Positions 35,834 to 45,087 of a stretch of DNA of 64,000 nucleotides are shown here, piece after piece. The notes beneath the pieces are model-generated. The model had not been told where the DNA came from, made no database searches, and worked only from the letters and a program-made list of their open reading frames with translations. The stretch comes from Bacteroidota bacterium (lineage in GTDB: Bacteria > Bacteroidota > Bacteroidia > Cytophagales > Cyclobacteriaceae): the NCBI GenBank assembly GCA_023393375.1, contig JAEWLI010000108.1, positions 1 through 64,000 on the forward strand, written 5' to 3'. Both the position numbers and the translations under genes were made by a program. The number at the start of each line of letters is the position of its first letter. Position 1 is the first letter of the stretch.

Positions 35834-38800
35834 CGTTATCTGATTTAAGTATTAAAAGACCGGTGCTAGCCACCGTACTGTCAATCATCATTATCATTTT
35901 CGGGATTGTGGGTTTTACTTCTTTGGGAATAAGGGAGTATCCAAGTGTGGATCCACCAATAATTACGGTAACCACAAATTATATAGGTGCCAATGCGGAA
36001 ATTATCGAATCTCAAATTACCGAGCCCCTTGAAGAACAGATCAATAAAGTAGCAGGTGTCAAAACAATGCAGTCAATTAGTTCAGACGGACGAAGCAGTA
36101 TTACTGTTGAATTTGAATTGGGAATGGATCTGGACGCAGCAGCCAATGATATTCGTGACAAAGTTTCTCAAGGAGTCCGAAGTTTACCTCCAGACACTGA
36201 CCCACCTATTGTTTCAAAAGCGGATGCTGATGCCGAAACTATTCTCACAATCACCTTGCAAAGTAGAAACAGGAGTATGCTTGATCTGACAGATTATGCG
36301 ATCAATGTTTTTGCAGAACGTTTACAAACCATACCGGGCATTAGCGAAGTGCGGATATGGGGAGAGAAACGTTATTCTATGCGTCTGAAAATAGATCCCG
36401 ATAAATTAAAAGCCCATCAAATTACACCAGCAGAAATCCGGGATGCACTGGCTGGTCAGAACATTGAATTGCCCACGGGAATGATTGAAGGCAATAGGAC
36501 TTACCTTACTATACGCACATTGGGACGACTGAATACAGCTGAAGAATTTAATGACCTGATCCTGGCAAAACGAGAAAATACGCTGGTGCGCTTGAAAGAT
36601 ATTGGTTATGCGGAATTAGCACCGTTAAATGAAAAATCAATACTTAGGGGAAATGGAGGCATACCCATGGTAGGTGTGGCTATGCAACCCCAACCGGGAG
36701 CCAATTATATCGAGATAGTAGATGAAGCCAACCGGAGAGTTGAACAAATGAGTAGGGAATTACCTGAAGATATTATTTTGGGTGTGGGATTAGATACCAC
36801 TACCAGCATTCGAAATTCCATAAAAGAGGTGCAAATAACCATATTCATAGCCTTTATGCTGGTATTGGCAATTATTTTTATATTTCTCCGAAACATCAGA
36901 ACAACCATCATTCCTGTAATAACAATACCCATAGCACTTATTGGCTCATTTGCCATACTCTATTTTGCGGGATATTCCATCAATGTGCTTACCTTGTTGG
37001 GTATGTTGTTGGCAACGGGTTTAGTTGTGGACGATGCTATTGTAGTGATGGAGAACATATATTCAAAAATTGAAGCTGGTGAAAAACCTGTTCAGGCTGC
37101 ATTTACAGGATCACGTCAGGTGTTTTTTGCGGTAATTGCTACCACTGTAACCCTGGTTTGTGTATTCCTCCCCATATTTTTTATGGAAGGATTAACCGGC
37201 AGATTGTTTCGAGAATTTGCATTGGTAGTTGCCGGGTCAGTGATATTATCCACTTTTGTCTCCCTTTCCATGACCCCCATGTTATGTTCAAAGTTTTTAA
37301 AAGGGTCATCGAGGGAGTATAAGTTTATGAATTTTATAAAACGCCCTATTGATTATTTGATATATAATTATAAAGGGTGGTTGACAAGATTTATGAAAAA
37401 ACGATGGTTGGCATTCCCCTTTGTCATCATTGCTGGATTAATGATATGGCTGTTTTTTTCGAATTTGCAATCTGAACTTGCCCCGTTGGAAGACAAAAGT
37501 CGGCTCAGAATAACCGCCACTGCTCCAGAAGGTACTTCTTTCGAGCTAATGGATCAGTATCAACAACAACTGATAGCTTTGGTGGATACCCTTCCTGAAA
37601 AAGAATACCTGTTGTCAGTGACTTCACCCTCTTTCGGGGCTGCTGGCTCAGTAAATTCTTCTTTTATAAGATTGGCGTTATATGAACCGGGTGATAGAAA
37701 TAAAAGCCAGGCTCAATTGGCAAGTGAACTCAACCGGGCGTTAAGAAATTTCCCATTTGCTCAGGCTTTTGTGATTCAAGAACCTACTATTGCCGCAGGA
37801 GGCAGAGGTGGATTACCAGTACAATTTGTGCTACAAGCCCCTTCGCTTGATAAACTAAAAGAAGTAATTCCCGAATTTATGAGAAGGGCTAGAAATCATC
37901 CTGCTTTAAATGATGTTGACATCAACCTGAAATTTACCAAACCGGAGCTAATCGTGAATATTGATAGAAATAAAGCACTTGATCTGGGAGTGAATGTACG
38001 GGACATAGCTGAAACCCTTCAAATATATTTCAGTGAACAGAGGGTAGGGTACTTTATAAAAGATGGTAAACAGTATTATGTACTTGCTCAAGCTGAAAGG
38101 GAAAAACGCAGCCGACCATCAGATGTTACCAATCTGACCGTGAGAAGTGCTGACGGAGGTATGTTGACACTTGAAAATGTGGTAAACGTATCAGTGGAAA
38201 GTCGACCTCCTCAATTATTACGTCACAATCGTTATACTTCGGCTACCGTATCAGCCGCACTTTCAGATGGATTTACATTAGGTCAGGGCATTGATGCCAT
38301 GAATGAAATCGCAAGTGAGGTTTTGGATGAATCATTTAACACCGCACTGACTGGGTCTTCGGAAGATTATGCTGAAAGTTCAGCGAGCTTGATATGGATT
38401 TTTTTATTTGCATTGGTGTTGGTTTACCTTACACTTGCGGCACAATTTGAAAGTTTCAAGGATCCGCTCACTATCATGTTTACAGTACCATTGGCACTAG
38501 CAGGAGCCCTATTGTCGCTTTTCATCTTCGGACAAACCTTGAATATCTTTAGCCAAATTGGGATGATCGTACTGATCGGTATTGTCACAAAAAATGGAAT
38601 TCTAATTGTAGAATTTGCCAATCAGAAACGTGATGCAGGAATGAATGTATTTGATGCAGCGATAGAGGCAGCTGCGGACAGGTTCCGTCCTATTTTAATG
38701 ACAAGCCTTGCCACTGTTTTGGGAGCTTTGCCCTTGGCAATTTCGTTCAGTGACGCCTCTATCAGCCGTGTGCCTATGGGTATTGTGATCATAGGAGGCC

Positions 38801-38901
38801 TGCTATTTTCACTTGCCCTAACTTTATTTGTCATTCCGTCACTATATACTTTTATTGCCAGCAAAAAAAGCAGGGATGCCATACAAGAAGAGTATAATTA
38901 G
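35830..38901 (+). CDS. RND multidrug efflux transporter (HAE1 type)
   Basis: A 1023-residue inner-membrane pump of the AcrB/MexF family driven by proton flow. The order is typical: first helix at residues 10-30, porter domain, GAGAD-like loop, helices 2-6 with the proton-relay motif LLATGLVVDDAIVVMENI (two Asp near residue 400), second porter half and helices 8-12 (GIVTKNGILIVEFANQKRDAG). Twelve helices in all. Substrates probably include hydrophobic drugs or dyes. No regulator gene is next to the operon, so control cannot be inferred. Confidence 0.97.
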   Translation: MTLSDLSIKRPVLATVLSIIIIIFGIVGFTSLGIREYPSVDPPIITVTTNYIGANAEIIESQITEPLEEQINKVAGVKTMQSISSDGRSSITVEFELGMDLDAAANDIRDKVSQGVRSLPPDTDPPIVSKADADAETILTITLQSRNRSMLDLTDYAINVFAERLQTIPGISEVRIWGEKRYSMRLKIDPDKLKAHQITPAEIRDALAGQNIELPTGMIEGNRTYLTIRTLGRLNTAEEFNDLILAKRENTLVRLKDIGYAELAPLNEKSILRGNGGIPMVGVAMQPQPGANYIEIVDEANRRVEQMSRELPEDIILGVGLDTTTSIRNSIKEVQITIFIAFMLVLAIIFIFLRNIRTTIIPVITIPIALIGSFAILYFAGYSINVLTLLGMLLATGLVVDDAIVVMENIYSKIEAGEKPVQAAFTGSRQVFFAVIATTVTLVCVFLPIFFMEGLTGRLFREFALVVAGSVILSTFVSLSMTPMLCSKFLKGSSREYKFMNFIKRPIDYLIYNYKGWLTRFMKKRWLAFPFVIIAGLMIWLFFSNLQSELAPLEDKSRLRITATAPEGTSFELMDQYQQQLIALVDTLPEKEYLLSVTSPSFGAAGSVNSSFIRLALYEPGDRNKSQAQLASELNRALRNFPFAQAFVIQEPTIAAGGRGGLPVQFVLQAPSLDKLKEVIPEFMRRARNHPALNDVDINLKFTKPELIVNIDRNKALDLGVNVRDIAETLQIYFSEQRVGYFIKDGKQYYVLAQAEREKRSRPSDVTNLTVRSADGGMLTLENVVNVSVESRPPQLLRHNRYTSATVSAALSDGFTLGQGIDAMNEIASEVLDESFNTALTGSSEDYAESSASLIWIFLFALVLVYLTLAAQFESFKDPLTIMFTVPLALAGALLSLFIFGQTLNIFSQIGMIVLIGIVTKNGILIVEFANQKRDAGMNVFDAAIEAAADRFRPILMTSLATVLGALPLAISFSDASISRVPMGIVIIGGLLFSLALTLFVIPSLYTFIASKKSRDAIQEEYN

Positions 38902-38902
38902 A

Positions 38903-40252
38903 ATGGATATAAAATCATTAAATAGAAATAATCAGTTGGGAAAGATCAATTATTTTAAAATAATTTTCTTAATCATCCTCCTAGGATCAACCCGGATATT
39001 AAAAGCCCAGGAGCAGTTCTCATTGAATGATCTGGTAACTATGGCTTTGAATGAAAATTATGACATCAGAATCGTGCAGAATGAGGAAGCCATAACCACA
39101 AACAATAACACTTATGGTATGGCAGGTTTTCTCCCCTCCATTGGTATTACAGGTGAAATTGCTACAAGTTACAACAATACTTTCACCAGATTATACTCAG
39201 GAGATACACGGGTAGGTGATAATGCCAGAAATAATGCCTTAAATGCCTATGCAGAAATAAATTGGGTAATTTTCGACGGCTTGAGCATGTTTGCCAGAAA
39301 AAACCAATTGGAACTTCTGGAACAAATGGGAGCTTTACAGACTCGCTATTATATTGAACAAACCATTACTGATCTTGCCAAAGCCTATTATCAATTGGTT
39401 TTACAACGTCAATTATTAAGGAATTACCAGGAATCTTTTGAAATATCTTCTTTCCGCAGGAACTTGGAACAACGGCGATTACAAATAGGATCTGGCACCG
39501 GATTACAATCAAGACAGGCAATTGTTGATTATAACAATGACAGTGCTATCCTTATTAACCAAAAGGCAGTGATTAAAAGCCTGGAATTACAACTCAATAA
39601 GCTAATCAACAGACCTTTAGAATCACCATTAATTCCTTCAACAGAACAAATTGCACTGGATGATTTAGAAAACAAAGCAGATTTGTTGAATCATGCTTTA
39701 CAAAATAATCAACAAGTGCAAAATGCCTATCTGGCAGAATTACTTGCTGAAGCAATGTATAGAGAAGAGCGTGGGAATCGATTTCCTGAAGTAAGTCTAT
39801 TTGGTAATTATGCTTATTCTCGGCAGACAAGTGAAGTTGGGATCAGTGAACTTAATCGAAGTTATGGACCGCAGGTAGGGATCAGGGTAAGGTTTAATTT
39901 ATTCAATGGCAATCAACAGAATATTCAAATCAGGAATAGCCGTATTCAAAGCCAAATAGCAGGTATTAGAAAGGAAAACATTACTCAAGAAGTGCAGGCT
40001 TTATTACTTGACACTTTTGATCAACACGCTGCTTTACAAGATCAGGTACAGTTGATGCGGGAAAATCTGAGCACAGCTACTGAAGCAATGAATATTGCAC
40101 GACAACAATTAGCCGCTGGAGCCATCAACGGTTATGATTTCCGAATGACACAATTAACTTTACTTGAAATACAAAATAATATCAGCAACCTTTTATTTGA
40201 GCAAAAAAGCCGGGAAATAGATATACAAAGGATTATCGGCACATTGAAATGA
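38903..40252 (+). CDS. TolC-family outer-membrane efflux protein
   Basis: A 449-residue outer-membrane channel completing the RND operon. I chose ATG 38903, one base after the pump stop codon; a longer frame inside the pump gene is less likely because the signal peptide (FKIIFLIILLGSTRILKAQ) fits the shorter start. The rest has the TolC repeat: two halves of long helices with ALNENYDIRIVQNE near the start and ARQQLAAGAINGYDFRMTQLTLLEIQN near the end. Confidence 0.93.
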   Translation: MDIKSLNRNNQLGKINYFKIIFLIILLGSTRILKAQEQFSLNDLVTMALNENYDIRIVQNEEAITTNNNTYGMAGFLPSIGITGEIATSYNNTFTRLYSGDTRVGDNARNNALNAYAEINWVIFDGLSMFARKNQLELLEQMGALQTRYYIEQTITDLAKAYYQLVLQRQLLRNYQESFEISSFRRNLEQRRLQIGSGTGLQSRQAIVDYNNDSAILINQKAVIKSLELQLNKLINRPLESPLIPSTEQIALDDLENKADLLNHALQNNQQVQNAYLAELLAEAMYREERGNRFPEVSLFGNYAYSRQTSEVGISELNRSYGPQVGIRVRFNLFNGNQQNIQIRNSRIQSQIAGIRKENITQEVQALLLDTFDQHAALQDQVQLMRENLSTATEAMNIARQQLAAGAINGYDFRMTQLTLLEIQNNISNLLFEQKSREIDIQRIIGTLK

Positions 40253-40261
40253 AATAAGTGA

Positions 40262-40714
40262 TCATATCCGCTGTACAGCTTCAAATATTTGTTTGCTTTT
40301 GGTCTTTGGAACTTTATCAAAATCACCTCTGATATATTTCAAGGCATTCTTTTCCCAATCAATCTCTTTCCTTGTCCTTGCTTTCATCAGCCTGAACAGT
40401 GGTACGGGCGGACACCATCCCTGAATACCATGCTGCAACAAAAACGCGGCCACTACACCAGGCAAAATCAACCATTTACGATTAACCAACGTACCTAGTA
40501 ATAGTCCACTCAGGATCAATGATGAAGCAAATGTTTCAATGCGCCTTTCAATACTCCATTCTTTATCCAATTCTACTATTCTTTTTCCAAGGGCATTTTT
40601 CCTCTTCCCTTTGTATTGAGTAATCACTTGATTGATCTCATTATCAATTTCCTGATTAGCTTTCTTCGGTGATATCTTTCTCACCCGGTCAATTTTATTC
40701 ACATTTTCTCCCAT
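40262..40714 (-). CDS. DUF2892-like membrane protein
   Basis: A 150-residue protein with a charged cytosolic N-terminal half (residues 1-60) and two membrane helices (about 66-80 and 83-97). The pattern SLILSGLLLGTLVNRKWLILPGVVAAFLLQ followed by GIQGWCPPVPLF is that of DUF2892 inner-membrane proteins (the region often fused to rhodanese domains), where the GWCP motif is conserved. Function is unknown. It converges with the tolC gene 9 bp away. Confidence 0.75.
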   Translation of the reverse strand: MGENVNKIDRVRKISPKKANQEIDNEINQVITQYKGKRKNALGKRIVELDKEWSIERRIETFASSLILSGLLLGTLVNRKWLILPGVVAAFLLQHGIQGWCPPVPLFRLMKARTRKEIDWEKNALKYIRGDFDKVPKTKSKQIFEAVQRI

Positions 40715-40793
40715 TGCTTTTTCACCATTAGTTATATATTTTTAACTTTTCAGCAATGGTTATGTTTGGTTGCGCTATACCTGCTGCATTAGG

Positions 40794-41381
40794 TTATTCA
40801 TTCACCCACATTACCTTATCTTCTATTGGTCTCCTTCTTGCCATTGGTGGCCTCATTTTAGGTATACCTACATATAAAAATCCCAGCAATTTGTCCTTCG
40901 AATCAAGTCTGAAAAATGCTTTTGCTTTTTCCTGATAGGTTACACCTCCCGAACCCCAATAACATCCTATACCATAAGCTTCTGCAGTCAGGTACATATT
41001 CTGAACAGCACAAGCCACAGCCTCAATCTCTTCTATTTCCGGAAGTCTTTCTTTTTCGTCCCTTTTCATACCAATGGCAATAATATGTGAAGAGGAAAGT
41101 GGCTTGGCCAACAATTTTTCGTATTCGATTTCTTTAAAAGATCCTGCAACAGAGGATGACTCCTTATAAAACTCTGCCTGGAAAGCAGCGAATGTTTGGA
41201 TACCATCGCCAGAAAAAACCACAAAACGCCAAGGTTCAGTCTGTTTGTGGTTTGGTGCCCAATTGGCATTCTCCAACATCTGCCATATGATAGCATCATC
41301 AATCTTTTCACCTGTAAACATATTGGTGTAAATCGATCTCCTATTTCTGATCAGTTGATTGATTTGTTCTACTTCGTACAT
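40794..41381 (-). CDS. Nitroreductase-family FMN oxidoreductase
   Basis: A 195-residue flavoenzyme. Family marks are RNRRSIYTNMF at residues 11-21, WAPNHKQTEPWRFVVFSG (40-57), AIGMKRDEKE near 100, AVACAVQNMYLTAEAYGIGCYWGSGG (about 121-146) and the closing FLYVGIPK. Such enzymes reduce nitro compounds, quinones or flavins using NAD(P)H; the natural substrate is unknown. It lies 79 bp before the DUF2892 gene on the same strand. Confidence 0.92.
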   Translation of the reverse strand: MYEVEQINQLIRNRRSIYTNMFTGEKIDDAIIWQMLENANWAPNHKQTEPWRFVVFSGDGIQTFAAFQAEFYKESSSVAGSFKEIEYEKLLAKPLSSSHIIAIGMKRDEKERLPEIEEIEAVACAVQNMYLTAEAYGIGCYWGSGGVTYQEKAKAFFRLDSKDKLLGFLYVGIPKMRPPMARRRPIEDKVMWVNE

Positions 41382-41689
41382 CGAAAAGTGTTTTTTTGAA
41401 AAATGGTTAAGTAATTAAATGAGTGGGTTTTGCTTTTAGTTTTAAAAATATCCGATAGTAAACCACATTTAAAAATCCCAAAACCCTTGTAATCAAAGTT
41501 AAATAAAAATAGATATTGTGCCCAAGTCAATGGTAGGATAGAGTAAAAATCAATATAACTTTTGTTCATTCACACCTAAAATTAAGGTTGTTTACCGATT
41601 ACTTCTTTCTTTAAGGAAAGATTAATATTAATATTGAAGTAAGAACGGTGAAAATGGCATCACCTTAATATGAATTTAATTTCAAAAAA
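41382..41689. other. Divergent intergenic region between nitroreductase and LiaF-like genes
   Basis: About 300 bp, AT-rich. An imperfect palindrome CTTTCTTTAAGGAAAG near 41609-41624 lies upstream of the LiaF-like gene; no full promoter match was found. Confidence 0.35.
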
Positions 41690-42412
41690 ATGAGAAATTC
41701 AGAATATCATCCACAGTCAAAAACGCATGTATTAATAGGGGCGTTGATCATCATTATTGGAATGGTACTTTTGTTGAAGAACTTTGGCTATGTTCCATTA
41801 TGGTTTTCAGACTTCTTTTTTAGATGGCAATTTATCTTAATTCTTGTCGGCTTGGTTACGCTGTTCACTAAACGAAGCAAAGTGCCAGGATTGGTATTGA
41901 TTTTAATAGGCACATTTTTCCTGGCACCGGAATATTTTAGTGAATTCAGAAATATATTTATTCCAGTCATCGTGATTTTGGTAGGTGTCGCCATAATGTT
42001 ACGGAGACATTCTTGTAATAACGAAGGTTATAAATACGAATTGAAAGATTATAACTCTTCAGATCCAGATTATATAGATATCGTTGCGGTGTTTAGCGGA
42101 GGGGAACGTCAGGTAACTTCAAAAAACTTTAAAGGTGGAAATATCACGGCAGTTTTTGGGGGAGCAGAAGTTAATTTCTTGGGAGCTGACCTGGCATCAC
42201 AAGACGTTGTAATAGAAGTCACCGCTGTTTTTGGAGGACATGTGCTGATCATCCCGCCAGAATGGGAAACCGTAATAGATGTAGATCATGTATTTGGTGG
42301 TTTTTCTGACAAGCGATATTTTCCTCCCAATCATCAATTCGATCCGGGTAAAAGACTTATCATCAAAGGTGCAGTAGTATTCGGTGGTGGGGAAATAAAA
42401 TCTTATAAGTAG
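41690..42412 (+). CDS. LiaF-like membrane protein
   Basis: A 240-residue protein with four N-terminal helices (about residues 14-31, 44-58, 64-78 and 86-102) and a C-terminal soluble beta-helix of the LiaF/DUF2154 type made of repeated VFGG units: IVAVFSGGERQV, ITAVFGGAEVNF, VTAVFGGHVLIIPP, DHVFGGFSDKRY and GAVVFGGGEIKS. In Firmicutes, LiaF restrains a two-component system that senses cell-wall damage. Here the next two genes encode a LytS-type kinase and a LytTR regulator, so a similar three-part system is likely. Confidence 0.85.
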   Translation: MRNSEYHPQSKTHVLIGALIIIIGMVLLLKNFGYVPLWFSDFFFRWQFILILVGLVTLFTKRSKVPGLVLILIGTFFLAPEYFSEFRNIFIPVIVILVGVAIMLRRHSCNNEGYKYELKDYNSSDPDYIDIVAVFSGGERQVTSKNFKGGNITAVFGGAEVNFLGADLASQDVVIEVTAVFGGHVLIIPPEWETVIDVDHVFGGFSDKRYFPPNHQFDPGKRLIIKGAVVFGGGEIKSYK

Positions 42413-42453
42413 CAGTAATTTTAACACAATATATCAACTATTTTTTTTAAACA

Positions 42454-43509
42454 ATGATTCACGCTGTATTCAATTCTGCCCGATCATTGCTTTTTTATAG
42501 CATTCCATGGATTCTGGTTATCATATTCCATTCCATGTTGCTGTATTTTAATTTCCATTTTCATCCGTTGCAAGCATTGACTGATGGTGTGGTTTTTAAT
42601 TTGGTTTTTGCCATCATGGGCACAGGCATTTGGTATGTAGTTCAATACAATAATATTCATGAAAAAGGTGCATATAATCTTTTTATCAATCACATTTCCA
42701 TAGCCGTTATATTCATACTATGTTGGTATGCTTTTTCCACAATTATTCTTCGCTCTATTTTTATGAACGATGCGGCCTATATTTCCTTCTTAAATGCTTC
42801 TTTTACATGGAGAATAGCTTTCGGGAGTATTATTTACTTAGCACTGTTGCTTATCTTTTATTCTTTTAATTTTTATGATTCATTGAAAGAAAAAGAGCTG
42901 CAACAAGCAAGAATGGAGAATTATCTTCGGGAAGCAGAATTACGGTCATTAAAATCCCAACTTAATCCTCATTTTATTTTCAATAGTTTAAATTCGATCA
43001 ATGCCCTTACAGTGGTCGCACCTGAAAAAGCCCGTGAAATGGTGGTGAAGTTGTCTGAATTTCTTCGTTATACTTTGAAAAGAGAAGGAGAACTTGAAAA
43101 AGCCACATTGGCAGAAGAGTTGGAAAACGCCCGCAGATATTTGGATATCGAAAAGGTAAGGTTCGGAAAAAACCTTATTTATCAGGAGAATATAAAAGAC
43201 CATTGCATGAGCCGTTTGGTACCCAACTTTATGTTGCAACCACTCCTGGAAAATGCGATCAAGCATGGGGTTTACGACAGCCTTGAACCTGTGGTGATCC
43301 AACTCACCTGTGACACCGGCGAAGACTATTTATCAATCGCTCTTGCCAACACATTGGACCCCGATAAAGGGAAACCAGACAAAGGGGAAGGCATCGGTTT
43401 AAAAAATATCCGTAACCGGCTTAAACTGATTTATGGAAATGAACAGCTGATGAAAATCAACAAAGATAATACCCAATTTATAGTCAATATTACAATTCCA
43501 AACCAATGA
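42454..43509 (+). CDS. LytS-like sensor histidine kinase
   Basis: A 351-residue membrane kinase of the His_kinase (LytS/YehU) family. Four helices fill residues 10-145 (for example SIPWILVIIFHSMLLYF and IAFGSIIYLALLLIFYSF). The phosphorylated His is His173 in LNPHFIFNSLNSINAL, followed by FLRYTLKREGE. The ATPase has N- and G-box motifs MLQPLLENAIKHG and GEGIGLKNIRNRL. It overlaps the regulator gene by 4 bp (ATGA), so the two form a couple, preceded by the LiaF-like gene 41 bp upstream. Confidence 0.95.
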   Translation: MIHAVFNSARSLLFYSIPWILVIIFHSMLLYFNFHFHPLQALTDGVVFNLVFAIMGTGIWYVVQYNNIHEKGAYNLFINHISIAVIFILCWYAFSTIILRSIFMNDAAYISFLNASFTWRIAFGSIIYLALLLIFYSFNFYDSLKEKELQQARMENYLREAELRSLKSQLNPHFIFNSLNSINALTVVAPEKAREMVVKLSEFLRYTLKREGELEKATLAEELENARRYLDIEKVRFGKNLIYQENIKDHCMSRLVPNFMLQPLLENAIKHGVYDSLEPVVIQLTCDTGEDYLSIALANTLDPDKGKPDKGEGIGLKNIRNRLKLIYGNEQLMKINKDNTQFIVNITIPNQ

Positions 43510-44252
43510 CATATACTGCAATTATCATCGATGATGAGGAACTGGCAATATCACTTATCACTACCTACCTAAAAAAATTTGATCATATCGAAGTAGTGGA
43601 GACTTGTGGAAATGGTTTTGACGGGCTGAAAGCGATTCAAGCAAAAAATCCTGATCTGGTTTTTTTGGATATACAAATGCCTAAGTTGACCGGTTTTGAG
43701 ATGTTGGAACTAATTGATCATCCACCACATGTCATTTTTTCTACTGCGTATGATCAATTTGCTATAAAAGCTTTTGAATTGAATGCCATTGACTACCTAT
43801 TAAAACCTTATTCTGAAGAAAGATTCGATCAGGCCGTAGAAAAAGCCATCAATCATCTGTCACAAAGTGAAACCAAATCTTCTATTTTACAATTAAAGTC
43901 CCATTTAGATCAACATGATGCTGAAATTTCACGTGTTGTGGTTAAAAGTGGCAGCAGCATCAGGATATTTTATCCCAATCAGATAAAATATCTGGAGGCA
44001 CAGGATGATTATGTGATGATTTATGTGGAAGACGGAAAATATCTGAAGCAACAAACCATGAAATATTATGAATCACATTTAAATACAGACGAATTTATCA
44101 GGATACACCGCTCTTATATTGTAAATGTGACCTATATATCGAAAGTTGAGCTTTTTGAGAAGTCTTCCTACCGGGTGCTTTTAAAAACCGGTGACAAGCT
44201 ACCAGTAAGCAGAAGTGGTTATCAACGATTAAAAGAAAAATTAAATTTCTAA
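43506..44252 (+). CDS. LytTR response regulator
   Basis: A 248-residue regulator with an N-terminal receiver domain (residues 1-120) whose phosphorylated Asp is Asp55 in LVFLDIQMPK, Thr-Ala in FSTAYDQFA and Lys in LLKPYS. The C-terminal LytTR DNA-binding domain (about 145-245) carries IKYLEAQDDYVMIY, FIRIHRSYIVNV and the final PVSRSGYQRLKEKL. It is coupled to the LytS-like kinase by an ATGA overlap. Targets are unknown; the LiaF-like gene may be one. Confidence 0.95.
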   Translation: MTYTAIIIDDEELAISLITTYLKKFDHIEVVETCGNGFDGLKAIQAKNPDLVFLDIQMPKLTGFEMLELIDHPPHVIFSTAYDQFAIKAFELNAIDYLLKPYSEERFDQAVEKAINHLSQSETKSSILQLKSHLDQHDAEISRVVVKSGSSIRIFYPNQIKYLEAQDDYVMIYVEDGKYLKQQTMKYYESHLNTDEFIRIHRSYIVNVTYISKVELFEKSSYRVLLKTGDKLPVSRSGYQRLKEKLNF

Positions 44253-44255
44253 AAC

Positions 44256-44317
44256 ACCCAATCAGGTATTTCAATTATTCAGGCTTTCTTTCACGGTATC
44301 TACAAAACATCGGGCTT
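44256..44317 (-). pseudogene. Detached copy of the hemE 3' end
   Basis: This 62-bp stretch equals 45082-45143, the last codons, stop and tail of hemE, with 3 substitutions (95% identity). One change makes an earlier TGA (NN* in place of NNRNT*). There is no further hemE sequence upstream. With the genuine hemE end it forms direct repeats around the REP-associated transposase. Confidence 0.85.
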
Positions 44318-44443
44318 AGGGGACACCATATCCGTCAATTTAAGGGATAAAAGCAACATTGTAAAAGTAAAATCGGAAATATTTTTCAATAAAAAGCCAT
44401 TAATGTAAATTGCAAAATACTAAATCAAAAAGTTGCCTAATAC

Positions 44444-45079
44444 ATGAATGATCCCTTTCAACCTGAATGCTTTTACCATGTTTATAATCATGCCAACGGA
44501 AATGAAAATTTATTTAGATGTTCAGAGAATTATAGTTACTTCCTTAAAAAATACGGGGAATATATTGAGCCTGTTGCTGAGACCCTCTGCTACTGCCTTA
44601 TGCCCAATCACTTCCATTTTTTAGTAAGGATCAAAAACGAAGGTAGTTTTTATGCATTTATCAAAAACAGGAGCAGCAAAGCCCTTCAAGGGTTCAAAAC
44701 CCTTGAAGGGATGGGTGCGGTAGAAAAGATTTCTGCAATCAATAGAATCGTCACCCTCCAATTCTCCCATTTGTTCAACTGCTATACCCAATCATATAAT
44801 CGATTGTTCAATCGTAAGGGTTCTCTATTTATTCCAAGGTTTAACCGAAAAGAAATCGACTCGAATGACTACCTCACCAAAATCATCCATTACATCCATT
44901 ACAATCCAATTCATCATGGTTTCTGTAAATGCATTGATGAATGGCCATTTAGTTCTTATAAAACCATTTTATCCGATAAACCTACAAAATTATCGAGGGA
45001 AACGGTTCTCCAGTGGTTTGGTGGCCATAAAGAATATATCCAATTCCATAAGTGGCAGCCTGAATTGATACTGGAGTAA
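44444..45079 (+). CDS. REP-associated tyrosine transposase (RAYT, IS200-like)
   Basis: A 211-residue single-copy Y1 transposase of the RAYT type. It has the HUH motif in CLMPNHFHFLVRI (about residues 49-61) and the catalytic Tyr region YIHYNPIHHGF (about 147-157); the entry CFYHVYNHANGN and GSLFIPRFNRKEI are also family-typical. RAYTs act on REP palindromes and have been domesticated in many genomes. A perfect 29-bp palindrome lies inside the gene (44682-44710) as an in-frame insert of about 20-27 residues. The gene is flanked by two copies of the hemE 3' end, suggesting recent movement or recombination here. Confidence 0.9.
   Translation: MNDPFQPECFYHVYNHANGNENLFRCSENYSYFLKKYGEYIEPVAETLCYCLMPNHFHFLVRIKNEGSFYAFIKNRSSKALQGFKTLEGMGAVEKISAINRIVTLQFSHLFNCYTQSYNRLFNRKGSLFIPRFNRKEIDSNDYLTKIIHYIHYNPIHHGFCKCIDEWPFSSYKTILSDKPTKLSRETVLQWFGGHKEYIQFHKWQPELILE
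44682..44710. repeat. In-frame REP-like palindrome within the transposase gene
   Basis: Arms of 13 bp, CCCTTCAAGGGTT (44682-44694) and AACCCTTGAAGGG (44698-44710), are perfectly complementary across a 3-nt loop. The encoded residues ALQGFKTLEGM interrupt the region that normally joins SSKA to the NxYTQSYN segment. It could be a hairpin substrate of the transposase or an inserted palindromic element. Confidence 0.8.
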
Positions 45080-45087
45080 ATACCCAA

